Positions 34,645-43,208 of a DNA stretch of 64,000 bases are shown piece by piece (position 1 is the stretch's first letter; the number at the start of each line of letters is the position of its first letter). A program made the position numbers and the translations under genes. Under the pieces are notes generated by a model. That model did not search any database and was not told the origin of the DNA. It saw nothing but the letters and a program-made list of their open reading frames with translations. This DNA is from Arthrobacter sp. PvP023 (GTDB lineage: Bacteria; Actinomycetota; Actinomycetes; Actinomycetales; Micrococcaceae): NCBI RefSeq assembly GCF_017832975.1, contig NZ_JAFIBI010000001.1, positions 4,642,870 to 4,706,869 on the forward strand, in the 5' to 3' direction.

Positions 34645-35132
34645 GGATGTTCTCCTTGTGGTGCGGAATCGGGTGGCGGTCATGAGTTGCGGACGCACAC
34701 GCTGCAAGATCGCGGTGGAGAAGTCACGACGACGAGAGTCGGCCTGGGGATCAACACGGAAGTACGCCTCCCATGGGTCAACCTTAGGCAGTAATCCGGC
34801 CGGTTGGGAACCCCCGGCTCGGACTGCTTCGGGCACCGGCCGGAAGCGGCGGCCGGGTCCATGAAGCGGCCCGTTTTCGGCCCGTTTGGGCCCATTTGGG
34901 CCGCGTAATCGAAAAAGCTTTGGTAACGATAGGCGACATCGCAGCGTTCCCAGTGCTGGCGCGGTGAAACGGCGCAAAACAATTTTCGTTTTGGCACCGT
35001 ATCGGCCACGGAAACAGGGGATCATACGCCACTTAACTCGGAAACTCCATGGAATTCGCGTAAAATTGAAAGCCTGCCCGGAGCGGGGCAGCTACAAGTC
35101 GCAAGCAAATGACCTCCACGGGAGAAGCCCAA
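34645..35132. other. intergenic region between divergent genes
   Basis: This 488-bp interval separates the 84-aa gene from the MHS transporter. It contains a run of imperfect GGCCCRTTTGG-like repeats (34868-34904) and, further on, a less GC-rich stretch with a TAAAAT -10-like hexamer near 35072 that may serve the transporter. The part at 34645-34782 is in frame with the 84-aa gene and looks coding-like. No RNA gene was recognised. Confidence 0.5.
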
Positions 35133-36725
35133 ATGCCCAAAGACCGAAGCATGACCGACTCTTCAGCAGGCGTGAACAACGCCCGCGGAACCGACAATAT
35201 TTTGCCTGAGGGCGGTGCGCCCCAAAGCGCCAAGAAGCCGAGGCTGCTGCCTCGCCGCAGGCTCAAGGAATCCGACGTCAATGTCGTGGACCAGCCCATG
35301 CTGAAGAAAGCACTGGGTGGAACCATCGTCGGCAACACCATGGAGTGGTACGACGTGGGAGTCTTCGGCTACCTCATCACCACCATGGGTCCGGTCTTCC
35401 TGCCGGAATCAGATCCCTCCACGCGAAACCTGTTCCTGCTGGGAACATTCGCCGCCACCTTCATTGCACGCCCCCTTGGCGGCGTGATCTTCGGCTGGCT
35501 GGGTGACAAGGTTGGCAGGCAGAAGATTCTGGCCACCACCCTCATGATCATGGCTGCGAGCACCTTCGCCATCGGCCTGCTGCCCGGCTACGCGCAGATC
35601 GGCCTGTGGGCGGCCGGCTTGTTGGTCCTGCTTAAGATCATTCAGGGCTTCTCCACCGGCGGCGAGTACGCCGGTGCCACAACTTTCGTCAGTGAATATG
35701 CCGCTGACAAGCGCAGGGGCTTCTTCGCCAGCTTCCTGGACCTCGGCAGCTACATGGGCTTTGCCATGGGTGCGGCACTTGTTTCGGTGCTGCAACTTAC
35801 CCTGGGCCAGGAAACCATGGAGGACTGGGGCTGGCGCATTCCGTTCCTCGTGGCCGGACCGCTGGGCCTGATCGCCGTGTACTTCCGAAGCAAAATCGAG
35901 GAATCTCCGCAGTTCCAGGCAACCCTGGACGCGCAGGAGGAACTCGCCAAGAATGCCACCGACGGTGACGTCGCCTCGGCCAAGGGCCCGGTGGGAATCG
36001 TGAAGGCGTACTGGCGCCCCATCATCACCGCAATGGTTGTGGTGGCCGCGGCCAACACCGCCGGTTATGCCCTGACGTCCTACATGCCGACGTACCTCAC
36101 GGACTCCAAGGGTTACGACGAACTCCACGGCACGCTGCTGACCATCCCGGTCCTGGTAGTCATGGCACTCTGCATTCCGCTCACCGGACGCCTCTCGGAC
36201 CGCGTCGGCCGTCGCCCTGTCCTGTGGGTCGGCGCGCTGAGCACCATCGTCCTGGCTATTCCGGCGTTCATGTTGATCGGAATCGGCGAAATCTGGTCCA
36301 CGCTGGCGGGCCTGGCACTGATCGCTTTCCCCGTCACGTTCTATGTGGCCAACCTGGCGTCCGCCTTGCCGGCCCAGTTCCCCACCTCCAGCCGTTACGG
36401 CGCCATGGGCATCTCCTACAACTTCGCGGTGGCCATCTTCGGCGGCACCACACCCTTCATTGTGGAACTGCTGATCAAGGTCACGGGCAACGACATGATG
36501 CCCGCCTACTACCTGATGGCGACCTCCGTGGCCGGTGCGATCGGAATCTACTTCCTGAAGGAATCCGCCAACCGCCCGCTGCCCGGCTCCATGCCTAGCG
36601 TGGACACCCAGGCCGAGGCCCGCGAACTGGTGGCAACCCAGGACGAGAATCCGCTGATCGACCTGGACGACATGCCGTTCGATGACTACACGCAGGCTAC
36701 GGAAAAGACTCCGGTCAAGGCCTGA
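35133..36725 (+). CDS. MHS-family MFS transporter (ProP/KgtP type)
   Basis: This 530-aa proton symporter of the metabolite:H+ symporter family has about 12 helices. Diagnostic segments are GNTMEWYDVGVFGYL in helix 1, ARPLGGVIFGWLGDKVGRQK in loop 2-3 and GFSTGGEYAGATTFVSEYA in helix 4. The family imports proline/betaine, 2-oxoglutarate, citrate or shikimate; the substrate here is not decidable. Both termini are long and hydrophilic. An ATG at 35109 is in frame, but the one at 35133 has GGGAGAAG seven bases upstream and is preferred. It stands alone, followed by a strong terminator. Confidence 0.88.
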   Translation: MPKDRSMTDSSAGVNNARGTDNILPEGGAPQSAKKPRLLPRRRLKESDVNVVDQPMLKKALGGTIVGNTMEWYDVGVFGYLITTMGPVFLPESDPSTRNLFLLGTFAATFIARPLGGVIFGWLGDKVGRQKILATTLMIMAASTFAIGLLPGYAQIGLWAAGLLVLLKIIQGFSTGGEYAGATTFVSEYAADKRRGFFASFLDLGSYMGFAMGAALVSVLQLTLGQETMEDWGWRIPFLVAGPLGLIAVYFRSKIEESPQFQATLDAQEELAKNATDGDVASAKGPVGIVKAYWRPIITAMVVVAAANTAGYALTSYMPTYLTDSKGYDELHGTLLTIPVLVVMALCIPLTGRLSDRVGRRPVLWVGALSTIVLAIPAFMLIGIGEIWSTLAGLALIAFPVTFYVANLASALPAQFPTSSRYGAMGISYNFAVAIFGGTTPFIVELLIKVTGNDMMPAYYLMATSVAGAIGIYFLKESANRPLPGSMPSVDTQAEARELVATQDENPLIDLDDMPFDDYTQATEKTPVKA

Positions 36726-36754
36726 CCCTGCCGCTGCTCCGCTTCACTAAAAGA

Positions 36755-36801
36755 CCGTGATGCCACGACCGCTCAACGAGCGGACGTGGCATCACGGCTT
36801 T
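36755..36801 (+). terminator. terminator of the MHS transporter gene
   Basis: CCGTGATGCCACG pairs with CGTGGCATCACGG. An inner CCGCTC/GAGCGG stem is separated by a single A-A mismatch and has a 3-base loop; CTTT follows. This is a strong hairpin 29 bp after the stop. Confidence 0.88.
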
Positions 36802-36899
36802 AACCCCGGCATAAGTTGATTCGAATCGTTCGCAGCGAACTGCTACGTTGTTAACTCAATTCGTTTGATTTATTCAACATATAGTCTGGGGCGATATGC

Positions 36900-37283
36900 A
36901 TGACACATAAGTCGACATCTACAATCCAACGCAAAACCAAGCTCGGAGCCTTCGCCGTCGCTTTTGCGGCGATCGCCGTTTCATTCGGGGCAACGCCGGC
37001 CGTAGCAACCGGGACCAGCCCATCGGCCGCCGTTTCGAGCAGCACTCCCTGCGGATTTCACATGGACGGGATCCTCGCCCGCTACAACCATTGCAGCCAC
37101 GACGGAAGCAACGTCTACGTCCAGGTCACGTCACTCGTTACTCCCGGAGCGCCTCCCGGCCTCGGCGGCGGCCTGACGCTGCTCTGCCTCTCTCCCGGCG
37201 ATCACGCTTTGGTTCCCTTCGTGTACGGATTCATCACTGGGGCAACCTCGGACGGCACCAGGTGCAGCACGCCCAACGCCTGA
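36900..37283 (+). CDS. small secreted protein, unknown function
   Basis: The 127-aa protein has a clear Sec signal peptide: a basic start (MTHKSTSTIQRKTK), a hydrophobic core (LGAFAVAFAAIAVSFGA) and an Ala-x-Ala-type site near PAVATG. The mature part of about 90 residues has four cysteines (CGFH, HCSH, LLCLS, TRCS), which could form two disulfides outside the cell. No family is recognised. An AT-rich stretch of about 60 bp upstream contrasts with the surrounding GC and probably holds the promoter (TATAGT near 36881). Confidence 0.65.
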   Translation: MTHKSTSTIQRKTKLGAFAVAFAAIAVSFGATPAVATGTSPSAAVSSSTPCGFHMDGILARYNHCSHDGSNVYVQVTSLVTPGAPPGLGGGLTLLCLSPGDHALVPFVYGFITGATSDGTRCSTPNA

Positions 37284-37324
37284 CCATTCGCTAGCCGCCG
37301 ATCGGCCGGCTCTTGGATGCAGAA

Positions 37325-37369
37325 GCCCGTGCCGCGCGTTTCCCTTGCTGGAAACCCGCGGCGGCGGGC
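37325..37369 (+). terminator. hairpin after the secreted-protein gene
   Basis: GCCCGTGCCGCGCGTTTCC pairs, with few mismatches, with GGAAACCCGCGGCGGCGGGC around a 6-base loop, followed by CTCTGTTGTT. It is located 42 bp after the stop. Confidence 0.65.
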
Positions 37370-37504
37370 CTCTGTTGTTCCCGCCCGTTGTGACGTCCAA
37401 TGTCCGTCCGCCCGCACCGGGGATGTGACGCCGCCGGACGCCGGGTGATAACTTCCCAGAGACACAGCCTGAAGGCGGCAACAAACGATTGGTGGTGCGA
37501 ACGC

Positions 37505-38557
37505 GTGAACGCCCTGCGCCGGCATCTCCGCGACCTGCACAGCCTCGGCCCGGCCAACAGTGATCACCTGTCTGCCCTGCGCGTTGCCGTGAGCGTGGCC
37601 GTACCCTCGCTGGTCCTGCTCGTGTTCGGGCGGCCGGAGCTGATCATCTATGCCGTGTTTGGCGCCCTGACCGGAATGTACGGGCGTTCGGAGCCCCACC
37701 AGCTCCGCCTCAGGCACCAGGCCCAGGCAGCCCTGGTCCTGCTCAGCGGGGTTGGCGTTGGTATCTTCCTGTCCGTCAACCACCTGCATTCATGGTGGCT
37801 CGTGGGCGTGGAAGCGGTCCTGGCCGGCGTGGGTTCGGTGTTCTCCGACAGGGTGAACCTGAAGCCCAACGGCCCCTTCTTCGGCATCCTTGCGCTGGGC
37901 GCCTGTGCCTCAGTCCCCACAACCGTTCCCTGGTTTGCGGCGCTCTTCATCGCCGCCGCCTCAGCGGCGTTTTCAATCATCATCGGCTTTGGCGGCTGGG
38001 TGCGGGGCCGGAGGTGGCAGCCGGGAGCGACCCGGGCCGCGGCACCCCTGCGGGGACTGCGGCGCTACGCTGCGATGATCCACGCGGCGCGGTATGTGCT
38101 GGCAGTCGGAACTGCCGGCGCCATCGGCGTCCTCAGTGGCAGCGGCCACCCGCACTGGGCCATGGCCGCCGCAGCTGTTCCGCTTGCCGGAGCCGACCTG
38201 CCCAGCAGCGTGCACCGCGGCCTCCACCGCATGATGGGGACGTTCCTCGGGCTGGTGGTGGTCGCCGTCGTACTTCTTCCTGAGCCGTGGGCGCCGCTGA
38301 CGTTCTTTCCCGGGGCGGAAGCCGCAGTGCTGGCATTTCTGGTCATCATCTTCCAGTTCACCACCGAGCTTTTCATGACGAGGCACTACGGCCTGGCCAT
38401 GGTGTCCTTCACCCCTGTGATCCTGCTGATGACACAGCTTGCAGCCCCGGCCGACCCCTACGTCCTCATCACGGAACGTGCCGTGGAAACGGTGGTGGGG
38501 GCGGTGATCGGCATCCTGGTCATCGTGCTGGTCCGGCGCCGCCGCCGGACCGGCTAA
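37505..38557 (+). CDS. FUSC-family membrane protein
   Basis: The 350-aa integral membrane protein has two similar clusters of helices separated by a basic loop around residues 165-190 (GGWVRGRRWQPG). This is the layout of fusaric-acid-resistance/aromatic-acid exporter (FUSC/YccS-like) proteins. The second half contains VLSGSGHPHWAMAAAAVPL and the conserved HRGLHRMMGTFLGL, which is the FUSC_2 signature. The frame opens at 37400; I prefer the GTG at 37505 because the preceding residues look non-coding, but the ribosome site is weak. The substrate is unknown. Confidence 0.8.
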   Translation: MNALRRHLRDLHSLGPANSDHLSALRVAVSVAVPSLVLLVFGRPELIIYAVFGALTGMYGRSEPHQLRLRHQAQAALVLLSGVGVGIFLSVNHLHSWWLVGVEAVLAGVGSVFSDRVNLKPNGPFFGILALGACASVPTTVPWFAALFIAAASAAFSIIIGFGGWVRGRRWQPGATRAAAPLRGLRRYAAMIHAARYVLAVGTAGAIGVLSGSGHPHWAMAAAAVPLAGADLPSSVHRGLHRMMGTFLGLVVVAVVLLPEPWAPLTFFPGAEAAVLAFLVIIFQFTTELFMTRHYGLAMVSFTPVILLMTQLAAPADPYVLITERAVETVVGAVIGILVIVLVRRRRRTG

Positions 38558-38566
38558 TCGCAGCAG

Positions 38567-39343
38567 CTACTCAGCAGGCCTGCGCGGGGGCCCGGACGTG
38601 AAGCGGGCAGGCAGCATCCTTGAGGCGGCGGCGACGATCTTGTACCGCTTGGTGGGGATGGAAACCGCACGGCCGCGGTCGTTGTCCGCCAGTCCTTCCC
38701 GGACCACGCGGTCAGCGTGCAGCCACAGCCAGCGCGGGGCCACGGTCTTGTCCATGCCCATGCGGTCGTGGAATTCGGTGTGGGTGAATCCCGGGCACAC
38801 CGCCGTCACCTTCACCCCGCTCCCGGCATATGCCAGGTTGGCCCAGCGGCTGAAGGTCACCTGCCACGCCTTCGCCGCCGAGTAGCTGCCCCGGTTGGCG
38901 AAGGCGGCAACGCTGGCCACATTGATGATCCTTCCGGAACCCCGCGCCAGCATGCCCTGCAGCGCTGCATGGCAGAGTTCCATGGGCGTCTGCACATGCA
39001 ACCTCAGGTGCCGGCGCTCCTCGTCCAGGCTGTTCTTGTCGAACGGCTTCAGCAACCCGATCCCCGCGTTGTTGACCAGGATTTCCACCGGCCGCGCAGG
39101 GTCGGAAAGGCGTTCGACGACGGCGGCCACCCCGGCGTCGTCCGTCAGGTCCGCGGACAGCACCTCCGCGGTGATGCTGTAGTTGTTTTCCAGTTCGTGC
39201 GCCGCGGCCCGCAGCCGCTCCGCGTCCCGCGCGACCAGGACCATGTGGTGGCCCTGCTCGGCGAGCTGGCGGGCAAACTCGGCGCCTAGGCCTGCGGTGG
39301 CGCCGGTGATCAGGGCTGTGGTTCCGGGAACTTGTTCCGTCAT
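38567..39343 (-). CDS. SDR-family oxidoreductase
   Basis: The 258-aa classical short-chain dehydrogenase has the cofactor motif TGATAGLGAEFA, the NNAG motif (VNNAGIGLL), a catalytic Ser region INVASVAAF and the YxxxK pair SYSAAKAWQ. The long C-terminus resembles DltE/YqjQ-like dehydrogenases. It lies 9 bp downstream of desD on the same strand and may be read through from the siderophore operon, though it is not a known desferrioxamine gene. Confidence 0.88.
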   Translation of the reverse strand: MTEQVPGTTALITGATAGLGAEFARQLAEQGHHMVLVARDAERLRAAAHELENNYSITAEVLSADLTDDAGVAAVVERLSDPARPVEILVNNAGIGLLKPFDKNSLDEERRHLRLHVQTPMELCHAALQGMLARGSGRIINVASVAAFANRGSYSAAKAWQVTFSRWANLAYAGSGVKVTAVCPGFTHTEFHDRMGMDKTVAPRWLWLHADRVVREGLADNDRGRAVSIPTKRYKIVAAASRMLPARFTSGPPRRPAE

Positions 39344-39352
39344 GGCAGAAGC

Positions 39353-41260
39353 CTAGTCCCTTGCGCCGGGCACCTCACCCGGGACTTCCCGGGCGGACGT
39401 TGCGAGCGGGTTCGCCAGCCGGCCTGCCATCTGCAGGCCCCCGGACGGGTCCGCCAGGTCCAGCATCTGCTGGTTGTTGCGCAGCTGCAGCCTGTTCAGG
39501 CAGGAGAACTGGAAGTCGGGCGCAAACAGGTCGTGGCGGGCAAATTGGTCCGCCAGCTCCGGGTGTTCCGCCTGGTAGTCGCGAATGGCTTCAGCCGCGA
39601 TGCGCCAGAATTCGTTGCCGCCAAGCACCCCGTCTTCCTCGAGGAGGGCACCGAGGAACCGGAAGATGCAGTCGAACACATCGGTGAAGATGGCCAGGAC
39701 CTTCTCACCGTCGGGAATATCCACCTTGATCCGGGACACGGCGTCCGGCAGCTCAAGCCGGTCCCCCATCACTACGATTTCCTCCGCAATGTCCTTCATC
39801 ACCGCGCGCACGGGCACGCCGTTTTCCAGGACCAGGATCACGTTCTCCCCATGCGGCATGAACGCGAGCTCGTAGCGGTACAGGCAGTGCACCAGCGGGA
39901 CGAGATAGGCCTCGAAGTACCGCCGCAGCCACTCCCCCGGCGCGAGCCCGGACTGTTCGATCAGCGCGGACACCAGGGGCCTGCCGGCCGAGTCAACGTG
40001 CAGCAGCGAGGCCATGGTGGCCAGCTGCTGCCCGTCCTTCAGCAACGGCAGCGGGCTTTCCCGCCACAGCGCCGACAGCATTTTCCGGTACGGCGAATCC
40101 TTGGCGGACGCCGCCTCGTAATAGCCGTTGTGGTATCCGATGGCGGCCACCTCGCGGATCATGGCAAGTCCCCTGCCCCGCAGGGCCTCATCGCTGCCGA
40201 TCAGCTCCTGGAGCCAGTCATTGATGGCCGGGGTGGCCTTCATGTACAGCGGCGAGAGCCCGCGCATGAAGCCCATGTTCAGGACGGACATGGCCGTCTT
40301 GACGTAGGCCTTTTCCGGCGCGGACGTGTTGAAGAATGTCCTGATGGACTGCTGCGCCTGGTAACTGTCAGCCCCGATGCCGAGGTGGACAATATGATGC
40401 TGGGCGATTTCGGCGGCAAAGGTGACCGTCAGCTTGTTCTCCCACTGCCAGGGGTGCACCGGCATCAGAAAGTACCGGGCCGGGTCCAGTCCCAGGGCAG
40501 TGAGCCCGGCCTCGAAAGAGGCCAGGGTGTTCGCGCCCAGTTCGGCTTCAAGGTGGGCGGCATAGTCCAGTCCCTCGCTGGAGGTGAACACGGCCTTGCT
40601 CCGGTGCACTGCGATCCATTCCAGCTGAACAGGGGCGCCGGCTTCCGGAGCAAAGGCACGGTAATCGTTGATGCCGAAGCCCAGCCGGCCGTTGTTGGCC
40701 ACGAAGCAGGGATGTCCCTCGGTCATGCTCCGCTCAATGGCCTGGAAGTCCGTGGCCGCATCCGCGCCGCGCGTCACGCCGGCCGCCAGCTCAGCGGAGG
40801 ACGGCTGGCCCATCCACTGCTTGTATGCATGGCTGGAGAGCGTGCTGCTGATCTCCTCAAGATAGACAGGGAGCATCTCCGGCCGAATCCCCAGGGTGTC
40901 GCGGAATTCGGTGATGAACCGGAGCGCGTCCAGGGGCGCATCCTCCCCGTCCCGGCTACACATGATCGAGTCGGCATCCACGGACCAGTGCTCAAGGGGC
41001 CGGATAGTTGCGGAGAAGCGGTACTCAACCGTGGCGTCATCACTGAGCACCCGGTAGTGCTGGGACCGGGCTGCGGATTCCCTGCCGCCCCCGGCCGGGT
41101 CCCCGGCGCTGGTCCGTTCCGGACTGAGGATGCGCTCGTGGGAGAACTCGGCGAGCGCCTTGCGGACAAGGTGGCGGTTGGCCGCAGCCCAGCGTTGCGG
41201 GGTGAGGTGGGTTGCCGCGTTGCCCGCGGTCAGGACGGCTTCAAGGTCAGCGATGGTCAT
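39353..41260 (-). CDS. desD: NRPS-independent siderophore synthetase, DesD-like
   Basis: The 635-aa IucA/IucC-family synthetase uses ATP to join and cyclise N-hydroxy-N-succinylcadaverine-type units. Typical family segments are EGHPCFVANNGRLGFG, MPVHPWQWENKL (the HPWQW motif) and KTAMSVLNMGFMRGLSP, together with LVHCLYRYELAFMPHGENV. It is the last gene of a four-gene set in desA-desB-desC-desD order and overlaps desC by 4 bp. The gene order, rather than the protein alone, supports a desferrioxamine-type product. Confidence 0.9.
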   Translation of the reverse strand: MTIADLEAVLTAGNAATHLTPQRWAAANRHLVRKALAEFSHERILSPERTSAGDPAGGGRESAARSQHYRVLSDDATVEYRFSATIRPLEHWSVDADSIMCSRDGEDAPLDALRFITEFRDTLGIRPEMLPVYLEEISSTLSSHAYKQWMGQPSSAELAAGVTRGADAATDFQAIERSMTEGHPCFVANNGRLGFGINDYRAFAPEAGAPVQLEWIAVHRSKAVFTSSEGLDYAAHLEAELGANTLASFEAGLTALGLDPARYFLMPVHPWQWENKLTVTFAAEIAQHHIVHLGIGADSYQAQQSIRTFFNTSAPEKAYVKTAMSVLNMGFMRGLSPLYMKATPAINDWLQELIGSDEALRGRGLAMIREVAAIGYHNGYYEAASAKDSPYRKMLSALWRESPLPLLKDGQQLATMASLLHVDSAGRPLVSALIEQSGLAPGEWLRRYFEAYLVPLVHCLYRYELAFMPHGENVILVLENGVPVRAVMKDIAEEIVVMGDRLELPDAVSRIKVDIPDGEKVLAIFTDVFDCIFRFLGALLEEDGVLGGNEFWRIAAEAIRDYQAEHPELADQFARHDLFAPDFQFSCLNRLQLRNNQQMLDLADPSGGLQMAGRLANPLATSAREVPGEVPGARD

Positions 41261-41835
41261 AGTGATGCTCCCTGGCGGATCGGGGACTGGCGGATCGGGG
41301 AAGAATGGAGGGCTGCACGGGCGGAGTGGAAAGCTCCCCGGGTGCAGAAACTGAGGAGGGCCTGCTTGTCCGGCAGTACGATCTCCCCGGCGGGCTGGAA
41401 ACCCAGCCGCGCATTGAGGACATGGATTTTGTGGTTCCGGGCGTCCGGCTCAACCACCACGCGCTCCACTTTGTCCTTGGCGAAGAGCCGGTCCAAAACC
41501 GCTTCCATCGCGGCGGCGGTGTAGCCGGTGCGCGGCGGTCCGGCCGGCGGACCCACCAGGAGGTGCATGCCGATGTCCCCCGGCTGCACGGCGTAGAGGC
41601 CGGCCAGGGGCGAGAAGGCCGGAAGGTACTCCTCCATCAGGAAGGCGGGAACGCCGTCGTCGAGCCCCAGCAGCGCGTGGTGATGCCCGCTGGACTGGAT
41701 CGTTGAGTATTCCTCAACAACGTCCGCCACGGTGGCGGACTGCATCCCCCAGAAAGCGGCATAAGGACGGGTCACCCAGCAGTGGAGGAGCTCCGCGTCG
41801 GATTCCGGATCGAAGCAGCGGAACGTGAAGCTCAT
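41257..41835 (-). CDS. desC: GNAT acyltransferase, DesC-like
   Basis: The 192-aa acyltransferase of the siderophore GNAT group (RhbD/IucB-type) should acylate hydroxylated cadaverine with a CoA thioester. It shows FRCFDPESDAELLHCWVT, AFWGM, PAFLMEEYLPAFSPLAG, GDIGMHLLVGPP and RVVVEPDARNHKIHVLNARLGF, all typical. The open frame runs up to 42174 inside desB, but the ATG at 41835, overlapping the desB stop by 4 bp, is the family start. The C-terminal 25 residues (SPIRQSPIRQG) contain a short duplication. Confidence 0.9.
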   Translation of the reverse strand: MSFTFRCFDPESDAELLHCWVTRPYAAFWGMQSATVADVVEEYSTIQSSGHHHALLGLDDGVPAFLMEEYLPAFSPLAGLYAVQPGDIGMHLLVGPPAGPPRTGYTAAAMEAVLDRLFAKDKVERVVVEPDARNHKIHVLNARLGFQPAGEIVLPDKQALLSFCTRGAFHSARAALHSSPIRQSPIRQGASL

Positions 41836-43208
41836 GCCGGCACCAGTGCCGGGGCCGGCACCCCAAACTCCTGGAAGGCGATACTCCGTTCCACGGGGTA
41901 GACCTCGCGCCCGCAGATGCCGCGCAGGATGCACGAGTTGCGGTAGGCGGCCATGCCCAGGTCCGGCGTGACGAAGCCGTGCGTATGGAGTTCGGCGTTC
42001 TGGACGAAGATCTCCCCGGGCTCGACGCCGGTGCTGTAGTTGCGCTCCACCGCGAACCTGCCGGCGCCGTCGCGGGCGATGCGGTCCTGCACTCCGGCCA
42101 GGAACCCCGGCTCGCGGTAGCCGTAGCCGGTAGCAAACACCACCGCTTCGGTGTCCAGCGAGTAATCCGCGCACTGCTCCTCGTGCCGCAGCTGCAGGGT
42201 GTGTGTACCGGATGCCGGGTCCCAGGACGCCCCGGTGAGTGCCGAGTGCGTCAGCAGCCGCGTATCCACGGCGCCGGAGAGGCTCTTGGCATACAGGAGG
42301 TCGTAGATGGCGTCGATGAGCTCGGAGTTGATGCCTTTGTACAGGTTCTTCTGGCTCTTGATCAGGCCGTCGCGCCGCTCCTCCGGTAGCCCGTGGAAGT
42401 AGTCCACATACTCCGGCGACGTCATCTCCAGGGTGAGCTTGGTGTACTCCAGCGGGAAGAACCGGCCGGAGCGGGTGACCCAGTTGAGCTGGTACCCGTG
42501 GACGTCGATCTCCTGCAGCAGTTCGTAGTAGATTTCGGCGGCGCTCTGGCCGCTGCCCACGATGGTGATGCTCCGCTGCTTCTGCAGTTCGCTCTTCCGC
42601 GCCAGGTAGTCGGCGTTGTGGAGCACCACACCGCCGCCGGCGGCTCCCGCCTCGACTATTCCGTCGCAGGCAGCCGGCACGTAAGGCGATGTTCCGGTGC
42701 CCAGCACCAGCCGCCGGGCGCGCAGCACCTCAGGCCCTGCGGGACCGTCCACGGACAGGCTGTACACGCCGTCGTCGTACGTGATCTCCCGGACGTCCGT
42801 GCCGAAGCGCACCGAATCGAGCTGGCCGGCCACCCACTGGCAGTACTGGTTGTACTCGGCGCGCAGTGGGTAGAAGTTTTCCCGGATGTAGAAGCGGTAG
42901 AGCCTGCCCGTCTGCTTCAGGAAGTTCAGGAACGAATAGGGGGACGTGGGGTCGGCCAGCGTCACGAGGTCCGCCATGAACGGGACCTGCAGGTGGGCGG
43001 GCTCCAGCATCATGCCAGGGTGCCAGTCGAACGAGTGGCGGCGCTCCAGGAACACTGCGTCGACCCCGTCCACAGGCTCCGCAAGCGCGGCGAGTCCCAG
43101 GTTGAAGGGTCCGACGCCGATTCCGGCGACGTCGTAAATGCGGCCCGGGCCCGAGGTGCTGATGTTGGAGGTGCCGGATGCTGCGGCGTCGGGCTTGCCC
43201 GCGCTCAT
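41832..43208 (-). CDS. desB: cadaverine/lysine N-monooxygenase, DesB-like
   Basis: This 458-aa flavin-dependent N-hydroxylase is of the IucD/SidA/PvdA group. The FAD motif GIGVGPFNLGLAAL, the substrate/flavin segment FLERRHSFDWHPGMMLE, the NADPH motif IVGSGQSAAEIYYEL and the C-terminal ATGYGYREP are all intact. In the desferrioxamine pathway it hydroxylates cadaverine. The N-terminal 25 residues are an extra Ser/Gly-rich leader. It overlaps the flanking genes by 4 bp on both sides. Confidence 0.92.
   Translation of the reverse strand: MSAGKPDAAASGTSNISTSGPGRIYDVAGIGVGPFNLGLAALAEPVDGVDAVFLERRHSFDWHPGMMLEPAHLQVPFMADLVTLADPTSPYSFLNFLKQTGRLYRFYIRENFYPLRAEYNQYCQWVAGQLDSVRFGTDVREITYDDGVYSLSVDGPAGPEVLRARRLVLGTGTSPYVPAACDGIVEAGAAGGGVVLHNADYLARKSELQKQRSITIVGSGQSAAEIYYELLQEIDVHGYQLNWVTRSGRFFPLEYTKLTLEMTSPEYVDYFHGLPEERRDGLIKSQKNLYKGINSELIDAIYDLLYAKSLSGAVDTRLLTHSALTGASWDPASGTHTLQLRHEEQCADYSLDTEAVVFATGYGYREPGFLAGVQDRIARDGAGRFAVERNYSTGVEPGEIFVQNAELHTHGFVTPDLGMAAYRNSCILRGICGREVYPVERSIAFQEFGVPAPALVPA

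Noticed and set aside
39332..41524. 730-aa forward frame opposite desD
   Set aside because: It is an antisense shadow of the NIS synthetase; no family resemblance.
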